Below are positions 29,247 to 39,315 of a stretch of DNA of 64,000 nt, in pieces (the first letter of the stretch is position 1; every line of letters starts with the position of its first letter). The position numbers were made by a program, and so were the translations under genes. The DNA is from Burkholderia vietnamiensis LMG 10929. GTDB lineage: Bacteria; Pseudomonadota; Gammaproteobacteria; Burkholderiales; Burkholderiaceae. Under the pieces are notes generated by a model, which was not told where the DNA came from, ran no database searches, and saw only the letters and a program-made list of their open reading frames with translations. Where the stretch lies: NCBI RefSeq assembly GCF_000959445.1, contig NZ_CP009631.1, forward strand, positions 1,178,001-1,242,000, given 5' to 3'.

Positions 29247-30332
29247 TCAGATCAGCCGCAGCATGTACAGCTCGCGCTTCACGTACGCGTAGAAGATCGG
29301 CGCGGCGATCACGCCCGGCAGCCCGAACGCGGCCTCCATGATCAGCATCGCGAGCAGCAGCTCCCATGCGCGCGATTCGATCTGGCCGCCGATGATCTTC
29401 GCGTTCAGGAAGTATTCGAGCTTGTGGATCACGATCAGGAACGCGAGAGACGCGATCGCGGTGCCCATGCTCACCGACAGCGACACGGCGACGATCAGCG
29501 TGTTCGAGACGAGGTTGCCGATCACCGGCAGCAGCCCGACGATGAACGTGACGAGCACGAGCGTCTTCGACAGCGGCAGCCGCTGCTGGAAGATCGGCAG
29601 CGCGACGAGCAGGTAGATGCCGGTGAACGCCGCGTTGATCGCCGAGATCTTGATCTGCGCGAACACGATCCGGCGGAACGATTCGGCGAAGCGCGACACG
29701 CGCGTGACGAGCGCCGTCGACAGCGGCCGGCGTACCTTGCCATGTTCGACGCCGATCGCGATCATCGCGCCGATGACCATCCCGAACAGCACGTGGCCGA
29801 AGCCGCGCGCGACGCTCTTGCCGCCTTGCTGGAGCTGGTCCATGTGCGAGTGCATCAGCAGCGCGGCCTTCGCCTTCATCTGCTCGACGTCGACCGGCAG
29901 CAGGTTGGCGATCCACGCCGGCGTGCGCGCGCGCGTCTGCTCGACGATCTGCATCAGCTGGCCGAGCAGGCTCTGCAGGTTCGGCACCGTGTGCTCGAAG
30001 TGCTGGATGATGCCGATCGTCAGGCCGGTGAGGCCGCCGACGATCGCGATCGACAGCAGCACGACGGCGACCCAGCGCGCGCGCATGCTGGTCGTATGCC
30101 GTTCGATCGCAGGCGCGATCGTGTGGATCAGCTGGTAGACCAGCAGGCCGGCCAGCAGCCCGCCGAGCAGCTTCAGCTCGATCACGGCCACCATCGCGAC
30201 CAGCGCGAACAGGTAGCTGCCGATCTCGATCGCCGACAGCTTCGGCAGGCTGAAGTCGCTCGTCAGCCGCACGCTGCGCAGGTGCGGCTCGCGGTTCTGC
30301 GCGTCGCGCGACTCTTGTTGCTTCTCCATCAT
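29247..30332 (-). CDS. AI-2E family (PerM/TqsA-type) membrane transporter
   Basis: A 361-residue inner-membrane protein with about seven to eight hydrophobic spans; the C-terminal block LPVIGNLVSNTLIVAVSLS, GGQIESRAWELL and AAFGLPGVIAAPIFYAYVK is typical of the AI-2E exporter superfamily. Known members move autoinducer-2, act as Na+/H+ antiporters, or are uncharacterised, so the substrate is open. The start ATG (with a second ATG right after it) follows AGGAA. A good -10 (TATACT, minus strand 30435-30440) lies upstream but with a poor -35. Confidence 0.85.
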   Translation of the reverse strand: MMEKQQESRDAQNREPHLRSVRLTSDFSLPKLSAIEIGSYLFALVAMVAVIELKLLGGLLAGLLVYQLIHTIAPAIERHTTSMRARWVAVVLLSIAIVGGLTGLTIGIIQHFEHTVPNLQSLLGQLMQIVEQTRARTPAWIANLLPVDVEQMKAKAALLMHSHMDQLQQGGKSVARGFGHVLFGMVIGAMIAIGVEHGKVRRPLSTALVTRVSRFAESFRRIVFAQIKISAINAAFTGIYLLVALPIFQQRLPLSKTLVLVTFIVGLLPVIGNLVSNTLIVAVSLSVSMGTAIASLAFLIVIHKLEYFLNAKIIGGQIESRAWELLLAMLIMEAAFGLPGVIAAPIFYAYVKRELYMLRLI

Positions 30333-30486
30333 GGATTCCTGTCGTTCGTGTGGCGTGCCGCGCGGTGGGCGGCAGGACCGCGGTTGCCGCGCGCCGCACC
30401 GGATTGGTGCGGAGGGCGAACCTTACGACCGTAAAGTATAGCTGCCATTATGGTCCGCCACGGGACGGTTTGGCTCGTGGTGTAAA

Positions 30487-30516
30487 CGCAGAAGGGAAAA
30501 CCGCAGAAGGGAAAAC
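30487..30516. repeat. 15-bp perfect tandem duplication
   Basis: CGCAGAAGGGAAAAC occurs twice head to tail between uvrA and the AI-2E-type gene. The two copies are identical. Confidence 0.9.
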
Positions 30517-30547
30517 GCGCAGGGCGCCCGGCGTGCGGGCCGCCGAG

Positions 30548-30571
30548 GGCGCGCGGCCGGGCGGCCGCGCG
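30548..30571 (-). terminator. GC-only hairpin after uvrA
   Basis: A perfect 10-bp stem GCGCGCGGCC / GGCCGCGCGC with tetraloop lies 15 nt past the uvrA stop. There is no T-run right after it, so it may stabilise the 3' end or assist Rho-dependent stopping rather than act as a classical terminator. Confidence 0.4.
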
Positions 30572-30586
30572 CGGGAACGGAACGTG

Positions 30587-33472
30587 TCAGCCGGCCGCCG
30601 TTTTGCGGGTCGGCCGCTTGAGCAGCGGCGCGAGATACTTGCCGGTGAAGCTGGCCTTGGTCTTCGCGACCTGCTCGGGCGTGCCCTGGGCGATGATCTG
30701 GCCGCCGCCCGCGCCGCCTTCCGGACCGAGGTCGATCACCCAGTCGGCCGTCTTGATCACGTCGAGGTTGTGCTCGATGATCACGACCGTGTTGCCCTGG
30801 TCGCGCAGCCGGTGAATCACCTCGAGCAGCAGCGCGATGTCGTGGAAGTGCAGGCCGGTCGTCGGCTCGTCGAGGATGTACAGCGTGCGGCCCGTGTCGC
30901 GCTTGGACAGCTCCAGCGACAGCTTCACGCGCTGCGCCTCGCCGCCCGACAGCGTCGTGGCCGACTGGCCGAGGCGGATGTAGCCGAGGCCGACGTCGAG
31001 CAGCGTCTTCAGCTTGCGCGCGATCACCGGCACCGCGCTGAAGAACTCGTACGCGTGCTCGACGGTCATGTCGAGCACCTCGCTGATGTTCTTGCCTTTG
31101 TACTGCACCTCGAGCGTCTCGCGGTTGTAGCGCTTGCCGTGGCACACGTCGCACGGCACGTAGACGTCCGGCAGGAAGTGCATCTCGACCTTCAGCACGC
31201 CGTCGCCCTGGCACGACTCGCAGCGGCCGCCCTTCACGTTGAACGAGAAGCGGCCGGGATCGTAGCCGCGCTCCTTGGCGGTCGGCACGCCCGAGAACAG
31301 CTCGCGGATCGGCGTGAACAGGCCCGTGTAGGTGGCCGGGTTCGAGCGCGGCGTGCGGCCGATCGGCGACTGGTCGACGTTGATCACCTTGTCGAAATGC
31401 TCGAGGCCCTCGATCGCCTCGTACGGCGCCGGCTCGGCCGACGAGCCGTACAGATGGCGCGCGACCGCGTGATACAGCGTGTCGTTGATCAGCGTCGACT
31501 TGCCGGAACCGGACACGCCGGTGATGCAGGTCAGCAGCCCGATCGGCAGCTCGAGATCGACGTGCTTCAGGTTGTTGCCGTGCGCGTCGGCGATGCGCAG
31601 CATCCGCTCGGGATCGGGCGCGATCCGCTCGTCCGGATACTCGATCGTGCGCTTGCCGACCAGATACTGGCCGGTCAGCGACTGCGGGTTCGCCTGCACC
31701 TGCTTCGGCGTGCCTTCGGCCACGATCACGCCGCCGTGCTCGCCGGCGCCCGGCCCCATGTCGACGACGTAATCGGCGGTGCGGATCATGTCCTCGTCGT
31801 GCTCGACGACGATCACCGAGTTGCCGAGGTCGCGCAGGTGCTTGAGCGTCGCGATCAGCCGGTCGTTGTCGCGCTGATGCAGCCCGATCGACGGCTCGTC
31901 GAGCACGTACATCACGCCGGTCAGGCCCGAGCCGATCTGCGACGCGAGCCGGATGCGCTGCGCTTCGCCGCCGGACAGCGTTTCGGCGCTGCGCTCGAGC
32001 GACAGGTAGTCGAGGCCGACGTTGTTCAGGAAGGTCAGGCGCGCGACGATTTCCTTGATCACCTTGTCGGCGATCTCGCGCTTCGCGCCCTCGAGCGTCA
32101 GGCCGTCGAAATAGCCGAGCGCGTCGCGCAGCGGCCAGCCGCTGATCTCGTAGATGCCGCGCGCGTAGTCGCCGGTGCCGACCCGCACGTGGCGCGCCTC
32201 GCGGCGCAGCCGCGTGCCGTCGCACGACGGGCACGGCTGGTTGTTCTGGTACTTCGCGAGCTCCTCGCGCACCGCGGCCGAATCGGTCTCGCGGTAGCGC
32301 CGCTCGAGGTTCGGGATGATCCCTTCGAACACGTGCTCGCGGATCGTCGTGCGGCCGCGCTCGTTGATGTACGAGAACGGGATGGTCTGCTTGCCCGAGC
32401 CGTACAGCAGCACCTTGCGGATCTTCTCGGGGAGATCTTCGAACGCGGCGTCGATGTCGAATTCGTAGAACGCCGCGAGGCTCTGCAGCATCTGGAAGTA
32501 GAACTGGTTGCGGCGGTCCCAGCCCTTCACCGCGCCGGCGGCGAGCGACAGCGACGGGTGCGCGACGACGCGCTTCGGATCGAAGAACGTGATCTGGCCG
32601 AGGCCGTCGCATTCCGGGCACGCGCCCATCGGGTTGTTGAACGAGAACAGGCGCGGCTCGAGCTCCTGCAGCGAGTACGAGCAGATCGGGCACGCGAACT
32701 TCGAGCTGAACAGGTGTTCGCGCTCGGTGTCCATCTCGAGCGCGATGGCGCGGCCGTCGGCGAGGCGCAGCGCCGTTTCGAACGATTCGGCGAGGCGCTG
32801 CTTCATGTCCGGGCGCACCTTCAGGCGGTCGACGACCACGTCGATCGTGTGCTTGTCGTTCTTTTTCAGCTTCGGCAGCGAGTCGACCTCGTAGATCTTC
32901 GCGACGCCTTCGTTCGCCGTGCCGCCGCCCGAGCGCACGCGAAAGCGCACGAAGCCCTGCGCCTGCATGTCCTCGAACAGCTCGGCGTGCTCGCCCTTGC
33001 GGTCCGCGACGACCGGCGCGAGGATCATCAGCTTGGTTTCCTCGGGCAGCGCGAGCGCGGCGTCGACCATCTGCGACACGCTCTGCGCCTCCAGCGGGAT
33101 GTCGTGGTCGGGGCAGTACGGCGTGCCGACCCGTGCGAACAAAAGTCGCAGGTAGTCGTGGATTTCGGTGACCGTGCCGACGGTCGAACGCGGGTTGTGG
33201 GACGTCGCCTTCTGTTCGATCGAGATCGCGGGCGACAGGCCTTCGATCAGGTCGACGTCGGGTTTCTCCATCAGCTGCAGGAACTGGCGGGCATACGCGG
33301 ACAGGCTTTCGACGTAGCGGCGCTGGCCCTCGGCATAAAGGGTGTCGAACGCGAGCGACGACTTGCCCGACCCCGACAACCCGGTAATCACGACCAGCTT
33401 GTGGCGCGGCAGGTCGAGATTGACGTTTTTCAGGTTGTGGGTGCGTGCCCCACGGATACGGATCTGTTCCAT
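30587..33472 (-). CDS. uvrA: Excinuclease ABC subunit A
   Basis: Damage-recognition ATPase of nucleotide-excision repair. The 961-residue protein has two ABC modules: Walker [10 protein letters not shown] near residue 32 and GVSGSGKST near 640, with signature LSGGEAQR in each. Zinc-binding cysteine pairs occur as CPIC...CPEC (about 255-285), CPSC (about 410) and CESC...CDVC in the C-terminal half. Start 33472 ([16 protein letters not shown]) is the family start; longer frames upstream are not homologous. I found no LexA-type palindrome in the divergent gap with the MFS gene. Confidence 0.98.
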   Translation of the reverse strand: MEQIRIRGARTHNLKNVNLDLPRHKLVVITGLSGSGKSSLAFDTLYAEGQRRYVESLSAYARQFLQLMEKPDVDLIEGLSPAISIEQKATSHNPRSTVGTVTEIHDYLRLLFARVGTPYCPDHDIPLEAQSVSQMVDAALALPEETKLMILAPVVADRKGEHAELFEDMQAQGFVRFRVRSGGGTANEGVAKIYEVDSLPKLKKNDKHTIDVVVDRLKVRPDMKQRLAESFETALRLADGRAIALEMDTEREHLFSSKFACPICSYSLQELEPRLFSFNNPMGACPECDGLGQITFFDPKRVVAHPSLSLAAGAVKGWDRRNQFYFQMLQSLAAFYEFDIDAAFEDLPEKIRKVLLYGSGKQTIPFSYINERGRTTIREHVFEGIIPNLERRYRETDSAAVREELAKYQNNQPCPSCDGTRLRREARHVRVGTGDYARGIYEISGWPLRDALGYFDGLTLEGAKREIADKVIKEIVARLTFLNNVGLDYLSLERSAETLSGGEAQRIRLASQIGSGLTGVMYVLDEPSIGLHQRDNDRLIATLKHLRDLGNSVIVVEHDEDMIRTADYVVDMGPGAGEHGGVIVAEGTPKQVQANPQSLTGQYLVGKRTIEYPDERIAPDPERMLRIADAHGNNLKHVDLELPIGLLTCITGVSGSGKSTLINDTLYHAVARHLYGSSAEPAPYEAIEGLEHFDKVINVDQSPIGRTPRSNPATYTGLFTPIRELFSGVPTAKERGYDPGRFSFNVKGGRCESCQGDGVLKVEMHFLPDVYVPCDVCHGKRYNRETLEVQYKGKNISEVLDMTVEHAYEFFSAVPVIARKLKTLLDVGLGYIRLGQSATTLSGGEAQRVKLSLELSKRDTGRTLYILDEPTTGLHFHDIALLLEVIHRLRDQGNTVVIIEHNLDVIKTADWVIDLGPEGGAGGGQIIAQGTPEQVAKTKASFTGKYLAPLLKRPTRKTAAG

Positions 33473-33505
33473 GAACCTGGCCAAATGGAGGGAACCAAAC
33501 CTGCT

Positions 33506-33511
33506 ACTATA
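33506..33511 (-). promoter_or_regulatory. Candidate -10 element for uvrA
   Basis: TATAGT on the minus strand lies 34 nt before the uvrA start codon. No good -35 is found at 16-18 bp, so this is only a plausible promoter. Confidence 0.3.
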
Positions 33512-33734
33512 ACGGCTTTTCGAGGCCGTCGTTGGGGGTCCCAGCCTTTGCAGCAGCCGGTCGACGCGCTGCCCGCGCGGGTGAAAGCGGCCTTGCCGCA
33601 CGGCTGCGCGGCGTCCTGCAAGGTGCGCCGGAAAGCTTCCCGAAAGCGCCTGCCCGGCTTGGCCGGGGCGCTGGCCCTGATCTTTCGCCGCCCGCCGCCG
33701 GGCGGACATTCCGATCATTCGAAATTCATTCCCG

Positions 33735-34922
33735 ATGTCCAATCCGTCCGCCACGTCTTCCCGCATGACTGCGCCCGAACTGCGCGCGACCGCGTCGCTC
33801 GCGGCGATCTTCGCGCTGCGCATGCTCGGCCTGTTCATGATCATGCCGGTGTTCTCGGTCTATGCGAAAACCATCCCGGGCGGCGACAACGTGCTGCTCG
33901 TCGGGCTCGCGCTCGGCGCCTACGGCGTCACGCAGTCGCTGCTTTACATCTTCTACGGGTGGGCGTCGGACAAGTTCGGCCGCAAGCCCGTGATCGCGAC
34001 CGGCCTGCTGATCTTCGCGCTCGGCAGCTTCGTCGCCGCGTTCGCGCACGACATCACGTGGATCATCGTCGGCCGGGTGATCCAGGGGATGGGCGCGGTG
34101 TCGTCCGCGGTGCTGGCGTTCATCGCCGACCTGACCTCCGAGCAGAACCGCACGAAGGCGATGGCGATGGTCGGCGGCTCGATCGGCGTGTCGTTCGCCG
34201 TCGCGATCGTCGGCGCGCCGATCGTGTTCCACTGGGTCGGCATGAGCGGGCTCTTCACGATCGTCGGCGTGCTGTCGATCGTCGCGATCGGCGTCGTGCT
34301 GTGGATCGTGCCCGACGCGGCGCGGCCCGTGCACGTGCCGGCGCCGTTCGGCGAGGTGCTGCACAACGGCGAACTGCTGCGGCTGAACTTCGGCGTGCTG
34401 GTGCTGCACGCGACGCAGACCGCGCTGTTCCTGGTCGTGCCGCGGCTCCTGGTGGACGGCGGGCTGCCGGTCGCGTCGCACTGGAAGGTGTACCTGCCGG
34501 TGATGGGGCTCGCCTTCGTGATGATGGTCCCGGCGATCATCGTCGCGGAGAAGCGCGGCAAGATGAAGCCGGTGCTGCTTGGCGGCATCCTCGCTATCCT
34601 GATCGGCCAATTGTTGCTCGGCAGCGCACCGCATACCATTCTGATCGTGGCCGCGATCCTCTTCGTGTACTTCCTGGGTTTCAACATCCTCGAAGCGTCG
34701 CAGCCGTCGCTCGTGTCGAAGCTCGCGCCCGGTTCGCGCAAGGGAGCGGCCACGGGCGTCTACAACACCACGCAATCGATCGGGCTCGCGCTCGGCGGCA
34801 TCGCGGGCGGCTGGCTGCTGAAGCACGGCGGCGCGAACACCGTCTTCTATGCGTGTTCGGGGCTCGTGGCGGCGTGGCTTATAATCGCGGCCAGCATGAA
34901 AGCCCCGCCGCGCAAGGCCTGA
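33735..34922 (+). CDS. MFS transporter (YajR-like drug:H+ antiporter family)
   Basis: A 395-residue major-facilitator protein with 12 predicted helices. The start of helix 1 reads [18 protein letters not shown], and the loop 2-3 signature is [12 protein letters not shown]; motif C-like residues GPxxG are replaced by GAPIVFHW in helix 5. It resembles YajR but lacks that protein's C-terminal cytoplasmic ferredoxin-like domain. Substrate unknown. It sits between uvrA and ssb, a conserved order in Burkholderiales, although a repair link is not shown. Confidence 0.88.
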   Translation: MSNPSATSSRMTAPELRATASLAAIFALRMLGLFMIMPVFSVYAKTIPGGDNVLLVGLALGAYGVTQSLLYIFYGWASDKFGRKPVIATGLLIFALGSFVAAFAHDITWIIVGRVIQGMGAVSSAVLAFIADLTSEQNRTKAMAMVGGSIGVSFAVAIVGAPIVFHWVGMSGLFTIVGVLSIVAIGVVLWIVPDAARPVHVPAPFGEVLHNGELLRLNFGVLVLHATQTALFLVVPRLLVDGGLPVASHWKVYLPVMGLAFVMMVPAIIVAEKRGKMKPVLLGGILAILIGQLLLGSAPHTILIVAAILFVYFLGFNILEASQPSLVSKLAPGSRKGAATGVYNTTQSIGLALGGIAGGWLLKHGGANTVFYACSGLVAAWLIIAASMKAPPRKA

Positions 34923-35025
34923 ACCCTCTTTTCGGGCACGCACGGACGGCGCTCGGCGGCTTGCTCGGCGGGCCGCTCGGAGCACCTTCGCGAGCGGTCC
35001 GGCATCGAATTTATTGGAGAAACAC

Positions 35026-35577
35026 ATGGCATCCGTCAACAAGGTCATCCTCGTCGGCAATCTCGGCGCCGATCCTGAAGTCCGTTACCTGCCGAGCGGC
35101 GACGCGGTTGCGAACATCCGTCTCGCGACGACCGATCGCTACAAGGACAAGGCGAGCGGCGACTTCAAGGAAATGACCGAGTGGCACCGCGTCGCGTTCT
35201 TCGGCCGGCTCGCCGAGATCGTCAGCGAATACCTGAAGAAGGGTTCGTCGGTCTACATCGAGGGTCGCATCCGCACGCGCAAGTGGCAGGGCCAGGATGG
35301 CCAGGATCGCTACTCGACCGAGATCGTCGCCGACCAGATGCAGATGCTCGGCGGCCGCGGCGGTGCGGGCGGCGGCGGTGGCGGCGGTGACGAAGGCGGT
35401 TACGGCGGCGGCTACGGTGGTGGCGGCGGCAGCCGCGGCGGCGAGCAGGCGGAACGCGGCAGCCGTGCCGGCGGCGCATCGCGCGGCGGTGCGGGCGGTG
35501 CAGGTGGCGGCCAGAGCCGTCCGAGCGCGCCGGCAGGCGGCGGCTTCGACGAGATGGACGACGATATTCCGTTCTAA
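35026..35577 (+). CDS. ssb: Single-stranded DNA-binding protein
   Basis: Essential ssDNA-coating protein of replication and repair. The 183-residue protein has the OB fold (residues 1-110: [43 protein letters not shown]), a long Gly-rich linker (about 112-165) and the acidic tip DMDDDIPF-like that binds partner proteins (ends DDDIPF). Start 35026 is supported by TTGGAG 9 nt upstream; an ATG 12 nt earlier overlaps that site and is rejected. Confidence 0.97.
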   Translation: MASVNKVILVGNLGADPEVRYLPSGDAVANIRLATTDRYKDKASGDFKEMTEWHRVAFFGRLAEIVSEYLKKGSSVYIEGRIRTRKWQGQDGQDRYSTEIVADQMQMLGGRGGAGGGGGGGDEGGYGGGYGGGGGSRGGEQAERGSRAGGASRGGAGGAGGGQSRPSAPAGGGFDEMDDDIPF

Positions 35578-35603
35578 AGCGGACCGACGGCATCGCGTAC
35601 CCG

Positions 35604-35661
35604 AAGGGGGCCCGGCGGCCCGAGTCGAGCGAATCGCTCGGCGCGGACCGCCGGGCCCTTT
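35604..35661 (+). terminator. Compound hairpin terminator after ssb
   Basis: GGGCCCGGCGG (35608-35618) pairs with CCGCCGGGCCC (35648-35658), enclosing a second small hairpin CGAGCGA/TCGCTCG. It is followed by TTTG only, so termination strength is uncertain. Confidence 0.55.
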
Positions 35662-35802
35662 GCCGTATACGTGCCGCGCGCCCGACACGCCGCGGATGCC
35701 GCCCGCAATCGTGCGCAATCGCGCGCATCTGATCGATGTCACGCGGCCGCCATGATTGACCGGCTAAGCTCGTCTCTTCGACGTTCGATCGAAGGAGACG
35801 CA

Positions 35803-36567
35803 ATGCGGCGGGTCGTATTCAACCAGAAGGGCGGCGTGGGCAAATCGACGATCGTCTGCAACCTGGCGGCGATCAGCGCCAGCGAAGGGCTGCGCACGCT
35901 CGTGATCGACCTCGACGCGCAGGCGAACTCCACGCACTATCTGCTCGGCGATCGCGCGGCCGATGCGCGGCCCGGCGCCGCCGAGTTCTTCGAGACGGCG
36001 CTGACGTTCAACTTCCGGCCGATCGACGTCGCCTCGTTCATTCATCCGACGCCATTCGACGGGCTCGACGTGATGCCCGCGCACGCGGACCTCGACACGC
36101 TGCACGGCAAGCTCGAGTCGCGCTACAAGATCTACAAGCTGCGCGACGCGCTGAACGAGCTGGACGGCTACGACGCCGTCTACATCGACACGCCGCCCGC
36201 GCTGAACTTCTACTCGCGCTCGGCGCTGATCGCGGTCGAGCGCTGCCTGATTCCGTTCGACTGCGACGACTTCTCGCGCCGCGCGCTGTACACGCTGCTC
36301 GAGAACGTGAAGGAAATCCAGCAGGACCACAACGCGGCGCTCGAGGTCGAAGGCATCGTCATCAACCAGTTCCAGCCGCGCGCGAGCCTGCCGCAGCAGC
36401 TGGTCGACGAACTCGTCGGCGAAGGGCTGCCGGTGCTCGCGTCGCGGCTGTCGGCGTCGGTGAAGATTCGCGAGTCGCACCAGCAGTCCAAGCCCGTGAT
36501 TCATCTCGAGCCGGCGCACAAGCTCGCGCAGGAGTTTCGCGCACTGCACCGCGAGTTGGCCGGGTGA
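35803..36567 (+). CDS. Solitary ParA-like ATPase
   Basis: A 254-residue deviant-Walker ATPase of the ParA/MinD superfamily. The P-loop is KGGVGKST with the signature lysine K9 and catalytic K14; Walker A' is LVIDLDAQANST and Walker B VYIDTPP. It begins only eight residues before the P-loop and has no helix-turn-helix, the short type Ib form used both by plasmids and by cargo-positioning systems. The start is fixed by GAAGGAGACG. No parB lies next to it and it is far from the ssb-proximal replication genes expected at an origin. The genes that follow are a phasin and PHB precursor enzymes, so a granule-related role is possible but inferred. Confidence 0.85.
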   Translation: MRRVVFNQKGGVGKSTIVCNLAAISASEGLRTLVIDLDAQANSTHYLLGDRAADARPGAAEFFETALTFNFRPIDVASFIHPTPFDGLDVMPAHADLDTLHGKLESRYKIYKLRDALNELDGYDAVYIDTPPALNFYSRSALIAVERCLIPFDCDDFSRRALYTLLENVKEIQQDHNAALEVEGIVINQFQPRASLPQQLVDELVGEGLPVLASRLSASVKIRESHQQSKPVIHLEPAHKLAQEFRALHRELAG

Positions 36568-37018
36568 ATCTGCGCCGGCAATAATCGGAATCATCCGATC
36601 ATTTAAATGCGTATTAGTAATCCCGGCAACGGTTTCAGAATAAATCGGAAAAACGATTACATGAGAAATGGACGCATTCAAATGCGACCATTTTTCGAAT
36701 ATCGGGAATAATGACGGGGTAAATATTGCGTCTCGTCGTGCCGCGGCATGCTGTAAAAAGGTAAAAGCGCTCGTCGGCAATGCGGTGCAACGCCGCCATG
36801 CAAGCCTGAGGACGCCTTGCGGCGTCGGTCATTTCGAGGCATAAGGGTTTTTACCTATCATTAATGCCATTTAATTGACAATTAAACGTTCTAGAATGGC
36901 CTTCCTCAACTTCTCGAGCTCAATGGAGTTGCGGGTTGTCAATAAGGAAGCGGGCCGTCGATCTGCCTTCCATTTTCCATTACGTCGTCTCTCGCATTGC
37001 CAAACAGGAGCGTGCCCG
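36568..37018. promoter_or_regulatory. AT-rich regulatory island between parA-like gene and phasin
   Basis: This 450-bp gap is clearly richer in A+T than anything around it. It holds a small hairpin ATCGGA-ATCA-TCCGAT (36584-36599), two near-identical half-palindromes CATTTAAATGCG (36600-36611) and CATTCAAATGCG (36675-36686), a perfect -35-like TTGACA (36875-36880) and a -10-like TAGAAT (36892-36897). The last two are only 11 bp apart and cannot form one standard promoter. I see no supported gene in it. Confidence 0.5.
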
Positions 37019-37600
37019 ATGTCCGTATTTGCCCCCGAAAAATTCGCCGCCGATTATCAGTCCGGTATCGCAGCCTGGTTTGCGATCGCGCGTCCGGCGA
37101 TCAGCGGCTTCGAGGCCGTCGTCGAACTCAATCTGCAAGTGGCCCGGACGGCGCTCGCTGAGTACGAGGACAAGCTGAAGAACGCGTTCAACGCGAGCAA
37201 CCCGGCGGCTGGTTTCGCGCAGCAGGTCGCCGCGCCGCAGGAAGCGGCCGGCAAGGCAGCCGCGTACGGTCGCCATCTGTTCGACATCGCGGTGTCGACG
37301 CAGGCCGAGTGGGCCAAAGTCGCTCAGGCGCAGTATGAGGAGACCGACAAGCGCGTGAAGGACGTGGTCGGCGAGCTGACCAAGCACGCACCGGCCGGTT
37401 CGGGCGCCGTGGTGGCCGCACTGAATTCGGCGCTGTCCGCGGCGACGGCCGCGGCCGACTCGATGCGCGCGGCAACCGGGCAGGCGATCGAGGCCGCGCA
37501 AAGCGGCTTCGACGCGGTCAGCGACACGGCCGCGCGCGGCGCGAAGCAGACTGCCGCAGCCGCCCGCAAGGACGCCGCTTCGCGCGAATCGGCGGCGTGA
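37019..37600 (+). CDS. phaP: Phasin (PHA granule-associated protein)
   Basis: A 193-residue Phasin_2-family protein that coats polyhydroxyalkanoate granules. It is almost wholly helical and Ala-rich: FAADYQSGIAAWFAIARPAISGFEAVVELNLQ near the N terminus is diagnostic, followed by heptad-like Ala/Val repeats and a Lys/Ala tail. Start supported by CAGGAG 9 nt upstream. Granule-surface amphipathic helices are family knowledge. The upstream AT-rich region probably holds its promoter and operators for a PhaR-type repressor, which is not encoded in this window. Confidence 0.92.
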   Translation: MSVFAPEKFAADYQSGIAAWFAIARPAISGFEAVVELNLQVARTALAEYEDKLKNAFNASNPAAGFAQQVAAPQEAAGKAAAYGRHLFDIAVSTQAEWAKVAQAQYEETDKRVKDVVGELTKHAPAGSGAVVAALNSALSAATAAADSMRAATGQAIEAAQSGFDAVSDTAARGAKQTAAAARKDAASRESAA

Positions 37601-37907
37601 TCGCGGGTCGCGACACGCGCGACACGAACACGATCGCTCGATCGCCACGGGAGCCGCGTGCCGGCCGTCGCGTGTGCTGCGCGGCGGCCGGTGCGCGCGG
37701 TCGGCTTGCGGCGCGATGTCCGGGAACGGCCGGAGCGCGCGGAGGTGCTGCGTATCGCTTTCGCGGTGTGCGACGCATCCGCTCTGACGGTCGCGCTGCG
37801 CGTCCGCACGCGCGGCCGCACGGCGCCGAGGCGCGGCAGTCTGCGCGCCGCCCGCCCACCGCCGCGCATCCCCTATCGACCCATTGATTTCAACGCAGGA
37901 ACAGAAC

Positions 37908-39089
37908 ATGACGGACGTAGTGATCGTATCGGCCGCGCGGACCGCGGTCGGCAAATTCGGTGGTTCGCTCGCGAAGGTTGCGGCACCGGAGTTGGGCGCG
38001 ACGGTGATTCGCGCGGTGCTGGAGCGCGCAGGCGTGCAGCCCGATCAAGTGAGCGAAGTGATCATGGGCCAGGTGCTGGCGGCGGGCTCGGGGCAGAACC
38101 CGGCGCGTCAGTCGCTGATCAAGGCCGGGCTGCCGACGGCGGTGCCGGGCATGACGATCAACAAGGTGTGCGGCTCGGGCCTGAAGGCGGTGATGCTGGC
38201 GGCGAACGCGATCGCGGCGGGCGACGCGGAGATCGTGATCGCGGGCGGCCAGGAGAACATGAGCGCGGCGCCGCACGTACTGCCGGGCTCGCGTGACGGG
38301 TTCCGGATGGGCGATGCGAAGCTGGTCGACACGATGATCGTCGACGGGCTGTGGGACGTGTACAACCAGTACCACATGGGCATCACGGCGGAGAACGTCG
38401 CGAAGGAATACGGGATCACGCGCGAGGAGCAGGACGCGTTCGCGGCGCTGTCGCAGAACAAGGCGGAAGCCGCGCAGAAGGCCGGCCGCTTCGCCGACGA
38501 AATCGTGCCGGTGTCGATTCCGCAGCGCAAGGGCGAGCCGCTGCAGTTCGCGACCGACGAGTTCGTGCGTCACGGCGTGACGGCGGAATCGTTGGCGGGG
38601 CTGAAGCCGGCGTTCGCGAAGGACGGCTCGGTGACGGCGGCGAACGCGTCGGGGCTGAACGACGGCGCGGCGGCGGTGCTGGTGATGTCGGCGCAGAAGG
38701 CGCAGTCGCTGGGGCTCACGCCGCTGGCGCGCATCAAGGCGTACGCGAACGCGGGCGTGGATCCGAGCGTGATGGGCATGGGCCCGGTGCCGGCGTCGCG
38801 GCGCTGCCTGGAGCGCGCGGGCTGGACGCCGGGCGATCTGGACCTGATGGAGATCAACGAGGCGTTCGCGGCGCAGGCGCTGGCGGTGCACAAGCAGATG
38901 GGCTGGGACACGTCGAAGGTGAACGTGAACGGCGGCGCGATCGCGATCGGTCACCCGATCGGCGCATCGGGCTGCCGGATTCTGGTGACGCTGCTGCACG
39001 AGATGGTCAAGCGCGATGCGAAGCGCGGGCTGGCGTCGCTGTGCATCGGCGGCGGGATGGGCGTGGCGCTCGCGGTGGAGCGCGCGTAA
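37908..39089 (+). CDS. phaA: Acetyl-CoA acetyltransferase (beta-ketothiolase)
   Basis: Condenses two acetyl-CoA to acetoacetyl-CoA, the first step of polyhydroxybutyrate synthesis. The 393-residue thiolase has the acyl-accepting Cys88 in [10 protein letters not shown], the His in GHPIGASG and the C-terminal catalytic Cys in CIGGGMG. Start supported by GCAGGAAC. The codon usage is unusually uniform in GCG/GGC. It follows the phasin gene by 307 nt and precedes a reductase gene, so it is likely a PHB precursor thiolase; a role in degradative thiolysis cannot be excluded. Confidence 0.92.
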   Translation: MTDVVIVSAARTAVGKFGGSLAKVAAPELGATVIRAVLERAGVQPDQVSEVIMGQVLAAGSGQNPARQSLIKAGLPTAVPGMTINKVCGSGLKAVMLAANAIAAGDAEIVIAGGQENMSAAPHVLPGSRDGFRMGDAKLVDTMIVDGLWDVYNQYHMGITAENVAKEYGITREEQDAFAALSQNKAEAAQKAGRFADEIVPVSIPQRKGEPLQFATDEFVRHGVTAESLAGLKPAFAKDGSVTAANASGLNDGAAAVLVMSAQKAQSLGLTPLARIKAYANAGVDPSVMGMGPVPASRRCLERAGWTPGDLDLMEINEAFAAQALAVHKQMGWDTSKVNVNGGAIAIGHPIGASGCRILVTLLHEMVKRDAKRGLASLCIGGGMGVALAVERA

Positions 39090-39315
39090 GCGCATGAGCG
39101 CGATTCGACGCTCGAGCATGGAGGCGGCGCAGCCTGCGCCGCGCGCGCACGAAGCAGCGGCTTCGCGCGCGATACGTTGCCAACAACAAGCGTGATGTTC
39201 CGGGATGCGCCGTGTCCGCGCCGCGGGCGCGGACGCATCGCAGCGGCGGGGCGGCGGCATCGGCGGTGCGGCCGTCTCGCGTGATTGTCTACTTTTCTTG
39301 TCGGTGACAAACAGG

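Noticed and set aside
33473..33734. LexA box upstream of uvrA
   Set aside because: No palindrome resembling CTGT-N8-ACAG was found in the gap; SOS control is not supported here.
30350..35176. Very long plus-strand open frame opposite uvrA
   Set aside because: It is the mirror of uvrA and the MFS gene, rich in Arg/Asp/Val/His as expected from antisense frames of GC-rich DNA, and has no recognisable domain.
35340..35540. Gly-rich repeats in ssb as a DNA tandem repeat
   Set aside because: The GGC-rich stretch encodes the normal flexible linker of SSB; the repeats are codon-level and irregular.
36635..36832. 65-residue minus-strand frame in the AT-rich gap
   Set aside because: No ribosome-binding site, no family match and composition unlike neighbouring genes.
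36875..36897. TTGACA/TAGAAT as one phasin promoter
   Set aside because: The spacer is only 11 bp, too short for sigma-70; at least one element belongs to something else.
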